Below are positions 43,703 to 51,611 of a DNA stretch of 64,000 nt, in pieces. Positions within the stretch are counted from its first letter, which is position 1. Each line of letters begins with the position of its first letter. The notes beneath the pieces were generated by a model. That model saw only the letters and a program-made list of their open reading frames with translations. It was not told where the DNA came from and did not search any database. This stretch comes from Marinilactibacillus psychrotolerans (GTDB taxonomy: Bacteria > Bacillota > Bacilli > Lactobacillales > Carnobacteriaceae_A). Location of the stretch: positions 1 through 64,000 of the forward strand of contig NZ_FMZD01000006.1 of the NCBI RefSeq assembly GCF_900101525.1, given 5' to 3'. The translations under genes were made by a program, and so were the position numbers.

Positions 43703-44582
43703 GAAAATTGAAAATATTTTTCTGTTAGCTTTTGTACTATTGAATATCTATCTTTTAGTGAGTTTCATTAGTCGTACAGATCTTCAATATGCTACAACGA
43801 ATCCTACACAAGATTTTACTTCTGACATGCGTGATAGAGGAATTGAATATCCACAAACATTGCCAGAAGTTGAATCGGAAGTTTATTACATGCAAGCAGA
43901 TGCCAATATACTTTTAGAAGAAAATGCAGAATCATTAAAGAACCAAGCAGGATCTGTTGATTCAGAAGGAACGCTCTATACTAGTATTTTAACTGATCCG
44001 ATTGAATTGGAAGGTAATCCTGAAGATGGTTTTACAGAAGCAGATCGAACGTTGTTAGATGAATTTGTCAATAGTTCATCCGTCTTGTTTGGAGATCAGT
44101 ATAAGTACCTCAGATATGATAGAGAGGGGTCTCGTTTTATCTACAGTCAAATGGTAAATGGTATCCCTGTTGGAGATGGAACTTCTGAGATTTCCTTTAT
44201 TTATGGTAGTGATGGAGATATTATTTCTTATCAGCAGACCTATGCAGGGCCGATGAAAGAACAAGGCTCTTCTGATGAACTGATTACGGCTGAAAGGGCC
44301 ATAGAAATATTATTTCAGAATAATGAATTAGAATCAGGATCAAAAGTTGAAACGCCTATTCTGGCTTATCAGAGAACATTAAATTTAGAGAATTTGAGTA
44401 TGTATGGACCGATATGGTTAATACCCGTTACAAATAGTAATGACAGTGAAGTGTTTAGGGTGGATGCAATAGATACAAATGGAAGAATACTGTCTGATCC
44501 AACAAATAAACCTGATCTGGAAGAAATTGATGAATTAGAAGATACATCAGACATGCAAGAGCCAACGGAAGCGGAAGAATGA
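43692..44582 (+). CDS. yycI: WalRK regulator YycI (WalI)
   Basis: Single N-terminal membrane helix (IFLLAFVLLNIYLLVSFI) and an extracellular domain with YycI-like strands; acidic C-terminus. ATG 43692 has AGGGGGA nine bases upstream and overlaps yycH by 11 bases; 296 residues. With YycH it tunes WalK in the membrane. Confidence 0.88.
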   Translation: MDFKKIENIFLLAFVLLNIYLLVSFISRTDLQYATTNPTQDFTSDMRDRGIEYPQTLPEVESEVYYMQADANILLEENAESLKNQAGSVDSEGTLYTSILTDPIELEGNPEDGFTEADRTLLDEFVNSSSVLFGDQYKYLRYDREGSRFIYSQMVNGIPVGDGTSEISFIYGSDGDIISYQQTYAGPMKEQGSSDELITAERAIEILFQNNELESGSKVETPILAYQRTLNLENLSMYGPIWLIPVTNSNDSEVFRVDAIDTNGRILSDPTNKPDLEEIDELEDTSDMQEPTEAEE

Positions 44583-44615
44583 TTTTTCTTTAAATAATTT
44601 GGAAATTTAAATAAA

Positions 44616-44656
44616 CCAAGAAGCCGTTTAGCATTCAATTAAACGGCTTCTTGATT
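44616..44656 (+). terminator. Hairpin after yycI
   Basis: AAGAAGCCGTTT pairs with AAACGGCTTCTT; the T-tail is poor, so part of the transcript may continue into yycJ. Confidence 0.6.
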
Positions 44657-44714
44657 TATTAGATCGGTTTATTGTAAGATAAACAGTGACAATTGACCAG
44701 AGAGGAAATTCTAA

Positions 44715-45527
44715 ATGCTAGAAGTAGAACAATCTGGATTAAAAATAAGTATTTTAGCCAGCGGAAGTACTGGGAATATTACTTATATTGAATCAGATCA
44801 GATAAAGATATTAGTAGATTGTGGGTTCAGTGGTAAGAAAGCCATTGAATTACTAAAACAGATTGATCGCCGTCCAGAAGACTTAAATGCTATCTTGGTT
44901 ACCCATGAACATAGTGACCATATCAAAGGCGTTGGGATTTTGGCACGTAAATATAATTTAGACATCTATGCAAATCAAAATACATGGAAGGCAATGGAAC
45001 CTAAATTAGGGAAACTGAATCTGGAACAAAAACATCACTTTGATATGAATAAGACTATGACCATCGGTGATATTGATGTATCAAGTTTTGGTGTATCTCA
45101 CGATGCAGTTGATCCACAATTTTATACTTTTCAAAAAAACAATAAGAGATTTGTTATGTTGACAGATACTGGATACGTTAGTGATAACATGCGTGATTAT
45201 GTAAAAAATGCAGATGCCTATTTATTTGAAAGTAATCATGATTTAAGTATGCTGCGAATGGGAAGATATCCATGGTCTCTTAAACAGCGTATTATTGGCG
45301 ACAAAGGTCATCTATCTAATGAAGATGGGGCGTTAGCGCTAGCTGAAATCGTAGGAGATAGAACGAAGAGAGTATATTTAGGTCATTTAAGTAAGGAAAA
45401 CAACCTTAAAGAAATCGCACATTCTACGGTAGAAGATATTTTGAAACAAAAAGGTACCGGTATAGGTCATGATTATACGTTATTTGATACGGATCCTGAA
45501 ACAGCGGCACCATTATTCAGGTTATAA
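44715..45527 (+). CDS. yycJ: Metallo-beta-lactamase-fold protein YycJ (WalJ)
   Basis: Metal-dependent hydrolase, probably an exonuclease, of the wal cluster. Motif THEHSDHIKG and later metal ligands LTDTGYVS, ESNHD and LGHLSKENN. 270 residues. RBS GAGAGGAA. Conserved neighbour of yycI in Firmicutes. Confidence 0.93.
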   Translation: MLEVEQSGLKISILASGSTGNITYIESDQIKILVDCGFSGKKAIELLKQIDRRPEDLNAILVTHEHSDHIKGVGILARKYNLDIYANQNTWKAMEPKLGKLNLEQKHHFDMNKTMTIGDIDVSSFGVSHDAVDPQFYTFQKNNKRFVMLTDTGYVSDNMRDYVKNADAYLFESNHDLSMLRMGRYPWSLKQRIIGDKGHLSNEDGALALAEIVGDRTKRVYLGHLSKENNLKEIAHSTVEDILKQKGTGIGHDYTLFDTDPETAAPLFRL

Positions 45528-45547
45528 TTAAAACAGCTATTTTATTT

Positions 45548-45580
45548 GAAGTAAGCTCGCTTAGGGCTTGCTTCTTTTTT
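45548..45580 (+). terminator. Terminator of yycJ
   Basis: GAAGTAAGC pairs with GCTTGCTTC, followed by TTTTTT. Confidence 0.8.
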
Positions 45581-45690
45581 AATTCTCTTTTTTTCAGATA
45601 ATTATAATTGCATAATGAAAAACTTCTTAAAAATAAATATTTATGATAAAATGGTTAGAAGCAATTATTTAAGAAGGAGCTGTAAATCGA

Positions 45691-47037
45691 TTGACCTCTA
45701 TATCATATATTAATCAAGTTCTAAGCAAACTAAAAGAAAAGCATCCTGAGAAAGAAGAATTTATTCAAGCAGTAGAAGAATTTCTACCTACGTTAGAACC
45801 TTATCTTGATGAGCATACAGAAGTAATAGAAAAAAATCTATTATCTCTGATTGTTGAACCTGAACGCTTAATTCAATTCAGGGTACCTTGGCAGGATGAT
45901 GAAGGAAAATGGCAAGTTAACCGTGCTTATCGTGTTCAATATAATTCAGCTATTGGACCATATAAAGGGGGGCTTAGATTCCACCCGACAACTAATGAAA
46001 GTATTGTAAGATTTCTAGGATTTGAACAGATCTTCAAAAATAGTTTAACAGGACTACCGATTGGTGGAGGAAAAGGAGGAAGTGACTTTGATCCCAAAGG
46101 AAAATCGGATGCTGAAGTCATGCGTTTCTGTCAAAGTTTTATGACGGAATTCCAGAAACATATCGGCCCTGATATTGATGTACCAGCTGGAGATATTGGT
46201 GTTGGAGGAAGAGAAATCGGATTCTTATTTGGACAATATAAACGATTGAATGGATATGCAGCGGGTGTTTTAACTGGGAAACCACTCAATTCATGGGGAA
46301 GTTTAGCACGAACAGAAGCTACAGGCTATGGATTAGTCTACTTTGTTCAGAATGCTCTAGCAGATAGACAAGATTCACTAAAAGATAAGAAAGTTGTCGT
46401 ATCAGGTAGTGGAAATGTTTCAATCTATGCAATTGAAAAAGCACAAGAATTAGGTGCTACTGTACTGACTTGCTCAGACTCCTCTGGATACATTTATGAT
46501 GCTGAGGGTATTGACTTAGATCTTGTAAAAGAAATAAAAGAAGTACATCGTGGACGCATCAAAGACTATTTAGATACTCATACGAATGCGACTTATGTAG
46601 AAGGACAACCTGTCTGGGCCTTGAAAAAACCATATGATATTGCTTTGCCATGTGCTACGCAGAATGAAATTGATTTAGAATTAGCGCATGCTATTGTAAA
46701 TGCAGGAACTAAAATAGTTGCTGAAGGTGCTAATATGCCTTCTAGTAAAGAAGCGATTGATTGCTATAATCAACATGGTCTATTATATTGTCCAGGGAAA
46801 GCAGCTAATGCTGGTGGAGTAGCAGTGTCTGCCCTAGAAATGGCCCAAAATTCTGCTCGTTTACCATGGACATTTGAACAAGTGGATAGTGAGTTGAAGA
46901 CTATTATGAAAAATATCTATACAGTATGTAGTGAGACAGCAACTAAGTATGTCGAAAAAGACAACCTTATGGTAGGAGCAAATATTGCTGGCTTTGATCG
47001 AGTGATTCAAGCAATGCTATCACAAGGTCTAGTATAA
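45691..47037 (+). CDS. gdhA: NADP-specific glutamate dehydrogenase
   Basis: Makes glutamate from 2-oxoglutarate, ammonia and NADPH. Hexameric-type signatures: GPYKGGLRFHPTTNE, LPIGGGKGGSDFDPKGKSD with the catalytic Lys, and the Rossmann motif VSGSGNVSIYAIEKA. 448 residues. TTG start at 45691 after AAGGAG. Placed between yycJ and htrA, which are adjacent in many relatives; it has its own terminator. Confidence 0.96.
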   Translation: MTSISYINQVLSKLKEKHPEKEEFIQAVEEFLPTLEPYLDEHTEVIEKNLLSLIVEPERLIQFRVPWQDDEGKWQVNRAYRVQYNSAIGPYKGGLRFHPTTNESIVRFLGFEQIFKNSLTGLPIGGGKGGSDFDPKGKSDAEVMRFCQSFMTEFQKHIGPDIDVPAGDIGVGGREIGFLFGQYKRLNGYAAGVLTGKPLNSWGSLARTEATGYGLVYFVQNALADRQDSLKDKKVVVSGSGNVSIYAIEKAQELGATVLTCSDSSGYIYDAEGIDLDLVKEIKEVHRGRIKDYLDTHTNATYVEGQPVWALKKPYDIALPCATQNEIDLELAHAIVNAGTKIVAEGANMPSSKEAIDCYNQHGLLYCPGKAANAGGVAVSALEMAQNSARLPWTFEQVDSELKTIMKNIYTVCSETATKYVEKDNLMVGANIAGFDRVIQAMLSQGLV

Positions 47038-47060
47038 ATGAAATAAAGAATATTCTAAAT

Positions 47061-47106
47061 AGACTATGATTCTGCTTAATCAAGTGAGGATTATAGTCTT
47101 TTTTTA
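47061..47106 (+). terminator. Terminator of gdhA
   Basis: AGACTATGATTCT pairs with AGGATTATAGTCT (imperfect), followed by TTTTTTT. Confidence 0.85.
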
Positions 47107-47281
47107 TAGAAAAGAAGCTTTTTAGAAGAATAAAATCAAAAAAATATAGATTCTTCATAGATTATGTTAAAATACGTTTGACGTAGAGCGATTTATTCAA
47201 TATTCATTCAATAAAAATTCAAAATAAAATTGTACAATCATATCGGAAGCAAGATAATATATTGAGAAGGGACTTATAATT

Positions 47282-48475
47282 ATGCCTAATATAAATTTTA
47301 AAAAATTAATGATCGTAGGAATGACAGCTAGTTTATTGGCTGGTTGTGAAGCGATTGACCAAAATCAAGAAAATAGTGAAAGTAAAACAGGGAATGTGAA
47401 TAAAGAAGGAGATGTAGCTGTCTCAGAAGTAAAAGTGGATGCTTCATCAGGTGTTACCGATGCAGTAAGTACCATTGATGATGCCGTTGTTTCAGTAATC
47501 AATATGCAACAAGCAGCGGAAAATCCATATGGCTGGTATGGAGGAAATACGCAAGGACAAGGAGATGCAGATGAGAAAGACAGTCTGCAGCAGGTAGGAA
47601 CAGGAAGTGGAGCTGTATATAAAGTAGATGGAGATACAGCGTATATTTTTACAAATAACCATGTTATAGAAGGTTCAGATGCAGTAGACGTATTACTAAA
47701 AGATGGAACAAGAGTACAGGCAAAGGTAGTAGGAGCGGATGTATGGACTGACTTGGCCGTATTAACTGTAGACGCTAAAGACATAAATACAGTAGCAGAA
47801 TTTGGTGATTCTGAAAATCTTACGGTAGGAGAGCCGGCTATTGCAATAGGATCTCCTCTGGGTACAGATTTTGCTTCCTCTGTAACCTCTGGAATTGTAT
47901 CAGCTATTGGACGTGCTGTACCAGTAGATACAGATGGAGATGGAGAATATGATTGGGAAATGACCGCGATTCAAACAGATGCAGCCATTAATCCTGGTAA
48001 TTCTGGAGGACCATTAGTCAACATAGCTGGACAAGTTATTGGGATAAACTCAATGAAGATTTCAACTTCAACAGTTGAAGGAATGGGCTTTGCAATACCA
48101 AGTAACGATGCAGTGGATATCATTAATCAATTAGAAAAATCCGGAAAAATTACTAGACCTGTTTTAGGAATTGGAATGGTTGATTTAGCAATGATTTCGC
48201 AACAACAACAACAAAACGTACTTAAGGTGCCAGAAGATCTTAAAGGCGGAGTTGTGATTGCTGAAGTAACTGGTGGAAGTGCATCAGAAGAAGCAGGATT
48301 AGCAAAAAATGATATTATAGTTAAATTCAATGGAGTAGATGTTACAAATGGAGTAGAATTAAGACAACAAATTTACGATACTAAAGTAGGAGATAACGTA
48401 GAAATTGAATACTATCGTAATGGGTCTCTAGAGAAAACCACAATCAATATGAGAGCATCTGATCAGGCACTGTAA
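47282..48475 (+). CDS. htrA: HtrA/DegP-like serine protease, lipoprotein form
   Basis: Extracytoplasmic protease and chaperone for misfolded proteins. Catalytic triad in FTNNHVIEG (His), WTDLAVL (Asp) and NPGNSGGPL (Ser); one PDZ domain near residues 290-385. The N-terminus is a short signal peptide ending LLAGC, a lipobox with Cys22, rather than the uncleaved membrane anchor usual for Firmicute HtrA. A Ser/Asp/Val-rich linker follows. 397 residues. Between gdhA and rlmH as the tail of the wal cluster. Confidence 0.93.
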   Translation: MPNINFKKLMIVGMTASLLAGCEAIDQNQENSESKTGNVNKEGDVAVSEVKVDASSGVTDAVSTIDDAVVSVINMQQAAENPYGWYGGNTQGQGDADEKDSLQQVGTGSGAVYKVDGDTAYIFTNNHVIEGSDAVDVLLKDGTRVQAKVVGADVWTDLAVLTVDAKDINTVAEFGDSENLTVGEPAIAIGSPLGTDFASSVTSGIVSAIGRAVPVDTDGDGEYDWEMTAIQTDAAINPGNSGGPLVNIAGQVIGINSMKISTSTVEGMGFAIPSNDAVDIINQLEKSGKITRPVLGIGMVDLAMISQQQQQNVLKVPEDLKGGVVIAEVTGGSASEEAGLAKNDIIVKFNGVDVTNGVELRQQIYDTKVGDNVEIEYYRNGSLEKTTINMRASDQAL

Positions 48476-48484
48476 GCAAATAAA

Positions 48485-48521
48485 AAAAGTGTTCCTCTTT
48501 TTAAAGGAGGGACACTTTTTT
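48485..48521 (+). terminator. Terminator of htrA
   Basis: AAAGTGTTCCTC pairs with GAGGGACACTTT around TTTTTAAAG, followed by TT; strong hairpin after the stop codon. Confidence 0.82.
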
Positions 48522-48527
48522 ATGTTC

Positions 48528-48859
48528 TGTGTATAAGTGTGTGTACTTCAATTTTGAATTGTGGATAAATTTTAAAAAAAGACTGGAAAGACAATATATT
48601 TTTGAAATAAAGTTATCCACAAAAATTATATGCATTGTGTATAAGATTGATATTTAATTATTTTTATACAATAATAGGTTGATTTATAAGGTTTTAAAGT
48701 CATTTTGAAATCGGAAGAAAAATAAATAAGCATGGGGATAACTTGAAGTTTTTTAAGAAATATTAGGCGAACAGATAGAAGTATGATAGAAAAAAATACG
48801 AAAATCAGGGGAACAAAGCTGTGGATATGTGTATAAGTGTTGGGGATAACTGTGCACAA
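48528..48859. other. DnaA-box cluster outside oriC
   Basis: Within 332 non-coding bases there are five exact DnaA boxes (TTATNCACA or complement): 48528-48536, 48560-48568, 48613-48621, 48636-48644 and 48828-48836. One-mismatch boxes are at 48733-48741, 48820-48828, 48841-48849 and 48851-48859. This is as dense as the oriC boxes, 33 kb away. No coding region or unwinding element is visible here. It may titrate DnaA or control replication timing. Confidence 0.75.
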
Positions 48860-48869
48860 TAGTGGAAAA

Positions 48870-48903
48870 GAAGACACCACTTTTTTGAAAAAGTGGTGTC
48901 TTC
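48870..48903. terminator. Bidirectional hairpin at the end of ohr
   Basis: AAGACACCACTTTTT and AAAAAGTGGTGTCTT form a near-perfect hairpin just after the ohr stop on the minus strand. Confidence 0.8.
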
Positions 48904-48920
48904 AGTATATAGAGGAAATT

Positions 48921-49352
48921 TTATTTTGCAATTGCCGTTTTCTTAACTTCTACGTTTCCTTCGATTGCTCGTGAATAAGGGCAAACTTGGTGAGCTTTTT
49001 CAACTAGATCTTCCGCTTCTTCTTGTGTTACACCTTCAATCTCTACTTTTAATTCTACGGCTAATCCAAAACCTTCGCCAGCTTTTGCAATGCTAACATC
49101 AGCAGTTACAGTTGAATTAATTTTTTTCTTAGATTGTCCAGCAACTAATTGGAGTGCGCTATCAAAACATGCTGAGTATCCAGCTGAAAATAATTGTTCA
49201 GGATTTGTTTTTCCTGCTTCCTCGAGTCCGCCTAGACCTTTGGGCACTGTTAATTCTAAATCTAAAATACCATCTGAAGATTTAACATGTCCTTGACGTC
49301 CACCAGTTGCTGTAGAGGTTGCTGTGTATAATGCGTTAGACACTTGAATCAC
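48921..49352 (-). CDS. ohr: Organic hydroperoxide resistance protein Ohr
   Basis: Thiol peroxidase of the OsmC/Ohr family that reduces organic peroxides. Active Cys62 in YSACFDSAL and Cys124 in VCPYSRA; 143 residues. GTG starts at 49352 and 49343 are both possible. Divergent from the regulator ohrR with a palindromic operator in between. Confidence 0.93.
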   Translation of the reverse strand: MIQVSNALYTATSTATGGRQGHVKSSDGILDLELTVPKGLGGLEEAGKTNPEQLFSAGYSACFDSALQLVAGQSKKKINSTVTADVSIAKAGEGFGLAVELKVEIEGVTQEEAEDLVEKAHQVCPYSRAIEGNVEVKKTAIAK

Positions 49353-49375
49353 CTATCCTTATATTTTATATTTGC

Positions 49376-49390
49376 TACAATTAAATTGTA
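49376..49390. promoter_or_regulatory. OhrR operator
   Basis: Perfect 15-base palindrome TACAATTAAATTGTA, the OhrR-box form described for Bacillus. A second related half-site cluster (ACAACTTAATTGT, 49392-49404) is adjacent. Between the divergent ohr and ohrR genes. Confidence 0.85.
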
Positions 49391-49466
49391 CACAACTTAA
49401 TTGTATAAGTCAAACTATATAAAACTTCTTTTCAAATTGTTATACTGTTATAGAGGAGAGATGAAG

Positions 49467-49898
49467 ATGGCAAATGAACTATTAAAACTAGAAAATCAAT
49501 TGTGCTTTTCATTATATGCATCAACAAGACAAATGACTAAAATATATCGTCCATTATTAAAAGAACTGAATATAACTTATCCCCAATATTTAACTTTGCT
49601 TGTACTTTGGGAGGTACAAACAATTTCAGTGAAATCTTTAGGGGAAAGATTATTTCTTGATTCAGGCACATTAACCCCTATGCTTAAACGAATGGAAGAA
49701 AATGGATTGATTACTAGAGTAAGATCTACAAGTGATGAACGTGTGGTGGAAATCAGCTTAACGAAAAAAGGAATACAGGCAGAGGACAAAGCAGAAAGTA
49801 TTCCAGTTAATTTTATTAAGCATCTAAACCTTGAGGAAGAAGAATTCTTACAATTGAAAAAAATATTAGCTAAGATGATGGATAATTTTGACAAATAA
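49467..49898 (+). CDS. ohrR: Organic hydroperoxide-sensing repressor OhrR (MarR family)
   Basis: Redox-sensing winged-helix repressor. The sensing Cys13 is in [11 protein letters not shown]; wing region [17 protein letters not shown] 49467 has GAGGAG about 8 bases upstream and gives 143 residues; an ATG two codons earlier is too close to it. Represses ohr and itself through the operator at 49376. It ends 11 bases before rlmH. Confidence 0.92.
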   Translation: MANELLKLENQLCFSLYASTRQMTKIYRPLLKELNITYPQYLTLLVLWEVQTISVKSLGERLFLDSGTLTPMLKRMEENGLITRVRSTSDERVVEISLTKKGIQAEDKAESIPVNFIKHLNLEEEEFLQLKKILAKMMDNFDK

Positions 49899-49909
49899 GG
49901 TGGAAGAAA

Positions 49910-50389
49910 ATGGATATAACAATTGTTTCAGTAGGGAAATTGAAAGAGAAATACTTAATTAGTGGAATTCAAGAGTATGCCAAAAGACTAGGAGCCTATA
50001 CGAAGTTTAAAATCGTTGAGGTAGCAGATGAAAAAGCACCGGAAAACCTGAGTGAAGCTGAAATGATACAGATTAAAGAGAAAGAAGGACAACGAATCTT
50101 AGCTAAAATTCCAGATCAGGCATATGTTTACTCACTAGCAATCAAGTCTAAAGAACGTACATCGGAAAGCTTTGCTAATGAAATACAGCAATTGATGATC
50201 CATGGAAACAGCAGTATTATCTTTGTCATTGGAGGATCACTTGGATTGAGCGAAGAAGTGCTGAATCGAAGTGATGGAACCATCTCCTTCGGTAAAATGA
50301 CTTATCCACACCAGCTAATGAGGTTGATCCTTACGGAACAAATTTATCGTGCCTTTCGGATTATGCGTGGAGAACCGTATCATAAATGA
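49910..50389 (+). CDS. rlmH: 23S rRNA pseudouridine-1915 methyltransferase RlmH
   Basis: SPOUT methyltransferase modifying helix 69 of 23S rRNA. Knot motifs [14 protein letters not shown] and the C-terminal [20 protein letters not shown]...EPYHK. 159 residues. In staphylococci (as orfX) its 3' end is the integration site for SCC elements, and here the same end carries the att-like sequence and accessory DNA follows. Confidence 0.97.
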   Translation: MDITIVSVGKLKEKYLISGIQEYAKRLGAYTKFKIVEVADEKAPENLSEAEMIQIKEKEGQRILAKIPDQAYVYSLAIKSKERTSESFANEIQQLMIHGNSSIIFVIGGSLGLSEEVLNRSDGTISFGKMTYPHQLMRLILTEQIYRAFRIMRGEPYHK

Positions 50390-50396
50390 TGATAAG
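50377..50396 (+). other. SCC-type attachment site (att) at the end of rlmH
   Basis: CGTATCATAAATGATGATAAG-like sequence spans the rlmH stop codon. It contains TATCATAAATGATG, the core of staphylococcal SCC att sites as I remember it. The short dyad TATCAT/ATGATA is also present. The partner copy at the far end of the element is not in the window. Confidence 0.7.
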
Positions 50397-50691
50397 AATT
50401 TGCAGTGTGTATGGTTCGGTCCATGTGTATTATTACTTTTTGTGTTTATCTAAAGGTTATTAAGTGTAAATGGCAATAACCACTTATCATTAAATTGAAG
50501 CACAACGTTTAATTTTTTTATGGAATAGATGAAACTGTATTTTTATAGTATAAATATTAGAATTCGGTGAGAGCTGAAAGCCGGTGTTCTCCTAGGGAGA
50601 TCCGTTTATTTGTCTTTTCTAGTACGATATACGTCGACTTTCATTGTTTTATTTGATACATTGTATAAAATAATGAGAGGACGATAAACTA
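50397..50691. other. Non-coding start of the accessory region
   Basis: About 300 bases with no convincing gene. A hairpin GGTTATT/AATAACC lies near 50455-50488, and a smaller TTCTCC/GGAGA stem near 50588-50600. The ribosome-binding site GAGAGGA of the next gene closes the stretch. The strand bias and A/T content do not suggest a decayed gene to me. Confidence 0.5.
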
Positions 50692-50976
50692 ATGGCAGAC
50701 TTTTTTAGTACTCGAACAAGTGATGATGTGACAGACAATTATGAGACGGTTGTTTCTTTCGAAGAAAAAGAATTTATTAACGGAGAAGGCGATACAGCTA
50801 CAAATCCTACTGTATGTGGAGTAGAGGATGAAGAATATACTTACATTCTGAACGAAAGGTTTGAAATTCCTTCAGAAAAACTTAAAAGCAAATCTTCTGG
50901 TAAGGTGAAATTAGAAGTTACTAGATACAAAGGTACTGAGCAAATGAAAATCAGATTCATAGATTTTATAAATTAA
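50692..50976 (+). CDS. Small protein of unknown function in the SCC-like region
   Basis: 94 residues, acidic N-terminal half (ADFFSTRTSDDVTDNYETVV) and predicted beta-rich C-terminal half (EVTRYKGTEQMKIRFIDFIN). No signal peptide or membrane helix. RBS GAGAGGACG. Unrecognised. First gene after the att-like site, followed by the first copy of a paired hairpin repeat. Confidence 0.6.
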   Translation: MADFFSTRTSDDVTDNYETVVSFEEKEFINGEGDTATNPTVCGVEDEEYTYILNERFEIPSEKLKSKSSGKVKLEVTRYKGTEQMKIRFIDFIN

Positions 50977-50978
50977 AG

Positions 50979-51043
50979 GAACAGCATACTTATATTACTT
51001 AAGTATGCTGTTCGTTGTCTTAATATGTCGGGGAATCGGGGAA
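50979..51043 (+). repeat. Hairpin repeat, copy 1
   Basis: GAACAGCATACTT pairs with AAGTATGCTGTTC, then TTAATATGTCGGGGAATCGG and GGAA. A second copy is at 51546-51607; the two flank the gene at 51091-51477. The CGGGGAAT unit is itself tandemly repeated. Confidence 0.8.
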
Positions 51044-51090
51044 AGCTATTATAACTGTGGCATTTTAAACTTTAGAGGAGGTTGATATTG

Positions 51091-51477
51091 GTGGATTATT
51101 TTGATTTATATAAGCAAGTATTGATAGTTATACGGGAAGAAAGACCGCGAGACGGACAATCATTAATTAAGGAAATGAACCAAAAAAATGTCATTTTAGA
51201 AGCGTTAAATGAAGGAGTAGGCTCGGACCTTTTAGTGCAGTTTACTTTTGAAACTTTAGAGAATTTAATTGAAGAGAATCTTATAAAAGGAAAGATTGTG
51301 AGAACCAAGGAGGGAACTCTTTATACAATCGAGCATCTAACAACAGCGGGCCATCAATATTTACAATATACTAAAGATCCTACGACTAAAGAGAAAATAA
51401 AAAGTGTGTTACGTGAAGAAGGAATTCCTATGACTCCCCAAGCACTAACAAAGGTTATAGCCAGATTGGTACTGTAA
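51091..51477 (+). CDS. Small winged-helix-like protein, unknown function
   Basis: About 128 residues; the first half is helical and the middle (KIVRTKEGTLYTIEHLTTAGHQYL) looks like the recognition helix and wing of YjcQ-type winged-helix proteins. GTG 51091 has GAGGAGG nine bases upstream; TTG starts at 51088 and 51082 are less likely. It is bracketed by the two hairpin repeats, so it may regulate or bind them (inference). Function not known. Confidence 0.55.
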   Translation: MDYFDLYKQVLIVIREERPRDGQSLIKEMNQKNVILEALNEGVGSDLLVQFTFETLENLIEENLIKGKIVRTKEGTLYTIEHLTTAGHQYLQYTKDPTTKEKIKSVLREEGIPMTPQALTKVIARLVL

Positions 51478-51545
51478 AAACGAAAAAAATAATCGATACG
51501 GTAACGGTAGAAAGTTCTTAACAAACTTTGTTTTATTAAAAAATT

Positions 51546-51607
51546 GAACGGCATACTTATTTTTAAGCATGCTGTTCATTGCCTTAATATGACGGGGAAT
51601 CGGGGAA
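51546..51607 (+). repeat. Hairpin repeat, copy 2
   Basis: Same plan as copy 1: GAACGGCATACTT with AAGCATGCTGTTC (imperfect stem), then CCTTAATATGACGGGGAATC and GGGGAA. It ends 5 bases before the stop of the ccrB-like gene. Confidence 0.8.
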
Positions 51608-51611
51608 TAAA

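Noticed and set aside
47365-47784. 139-codon minus-strand frame opposite htrA
   Set aside because: Antisense shadow; the plus strand encodes the conserved protease.
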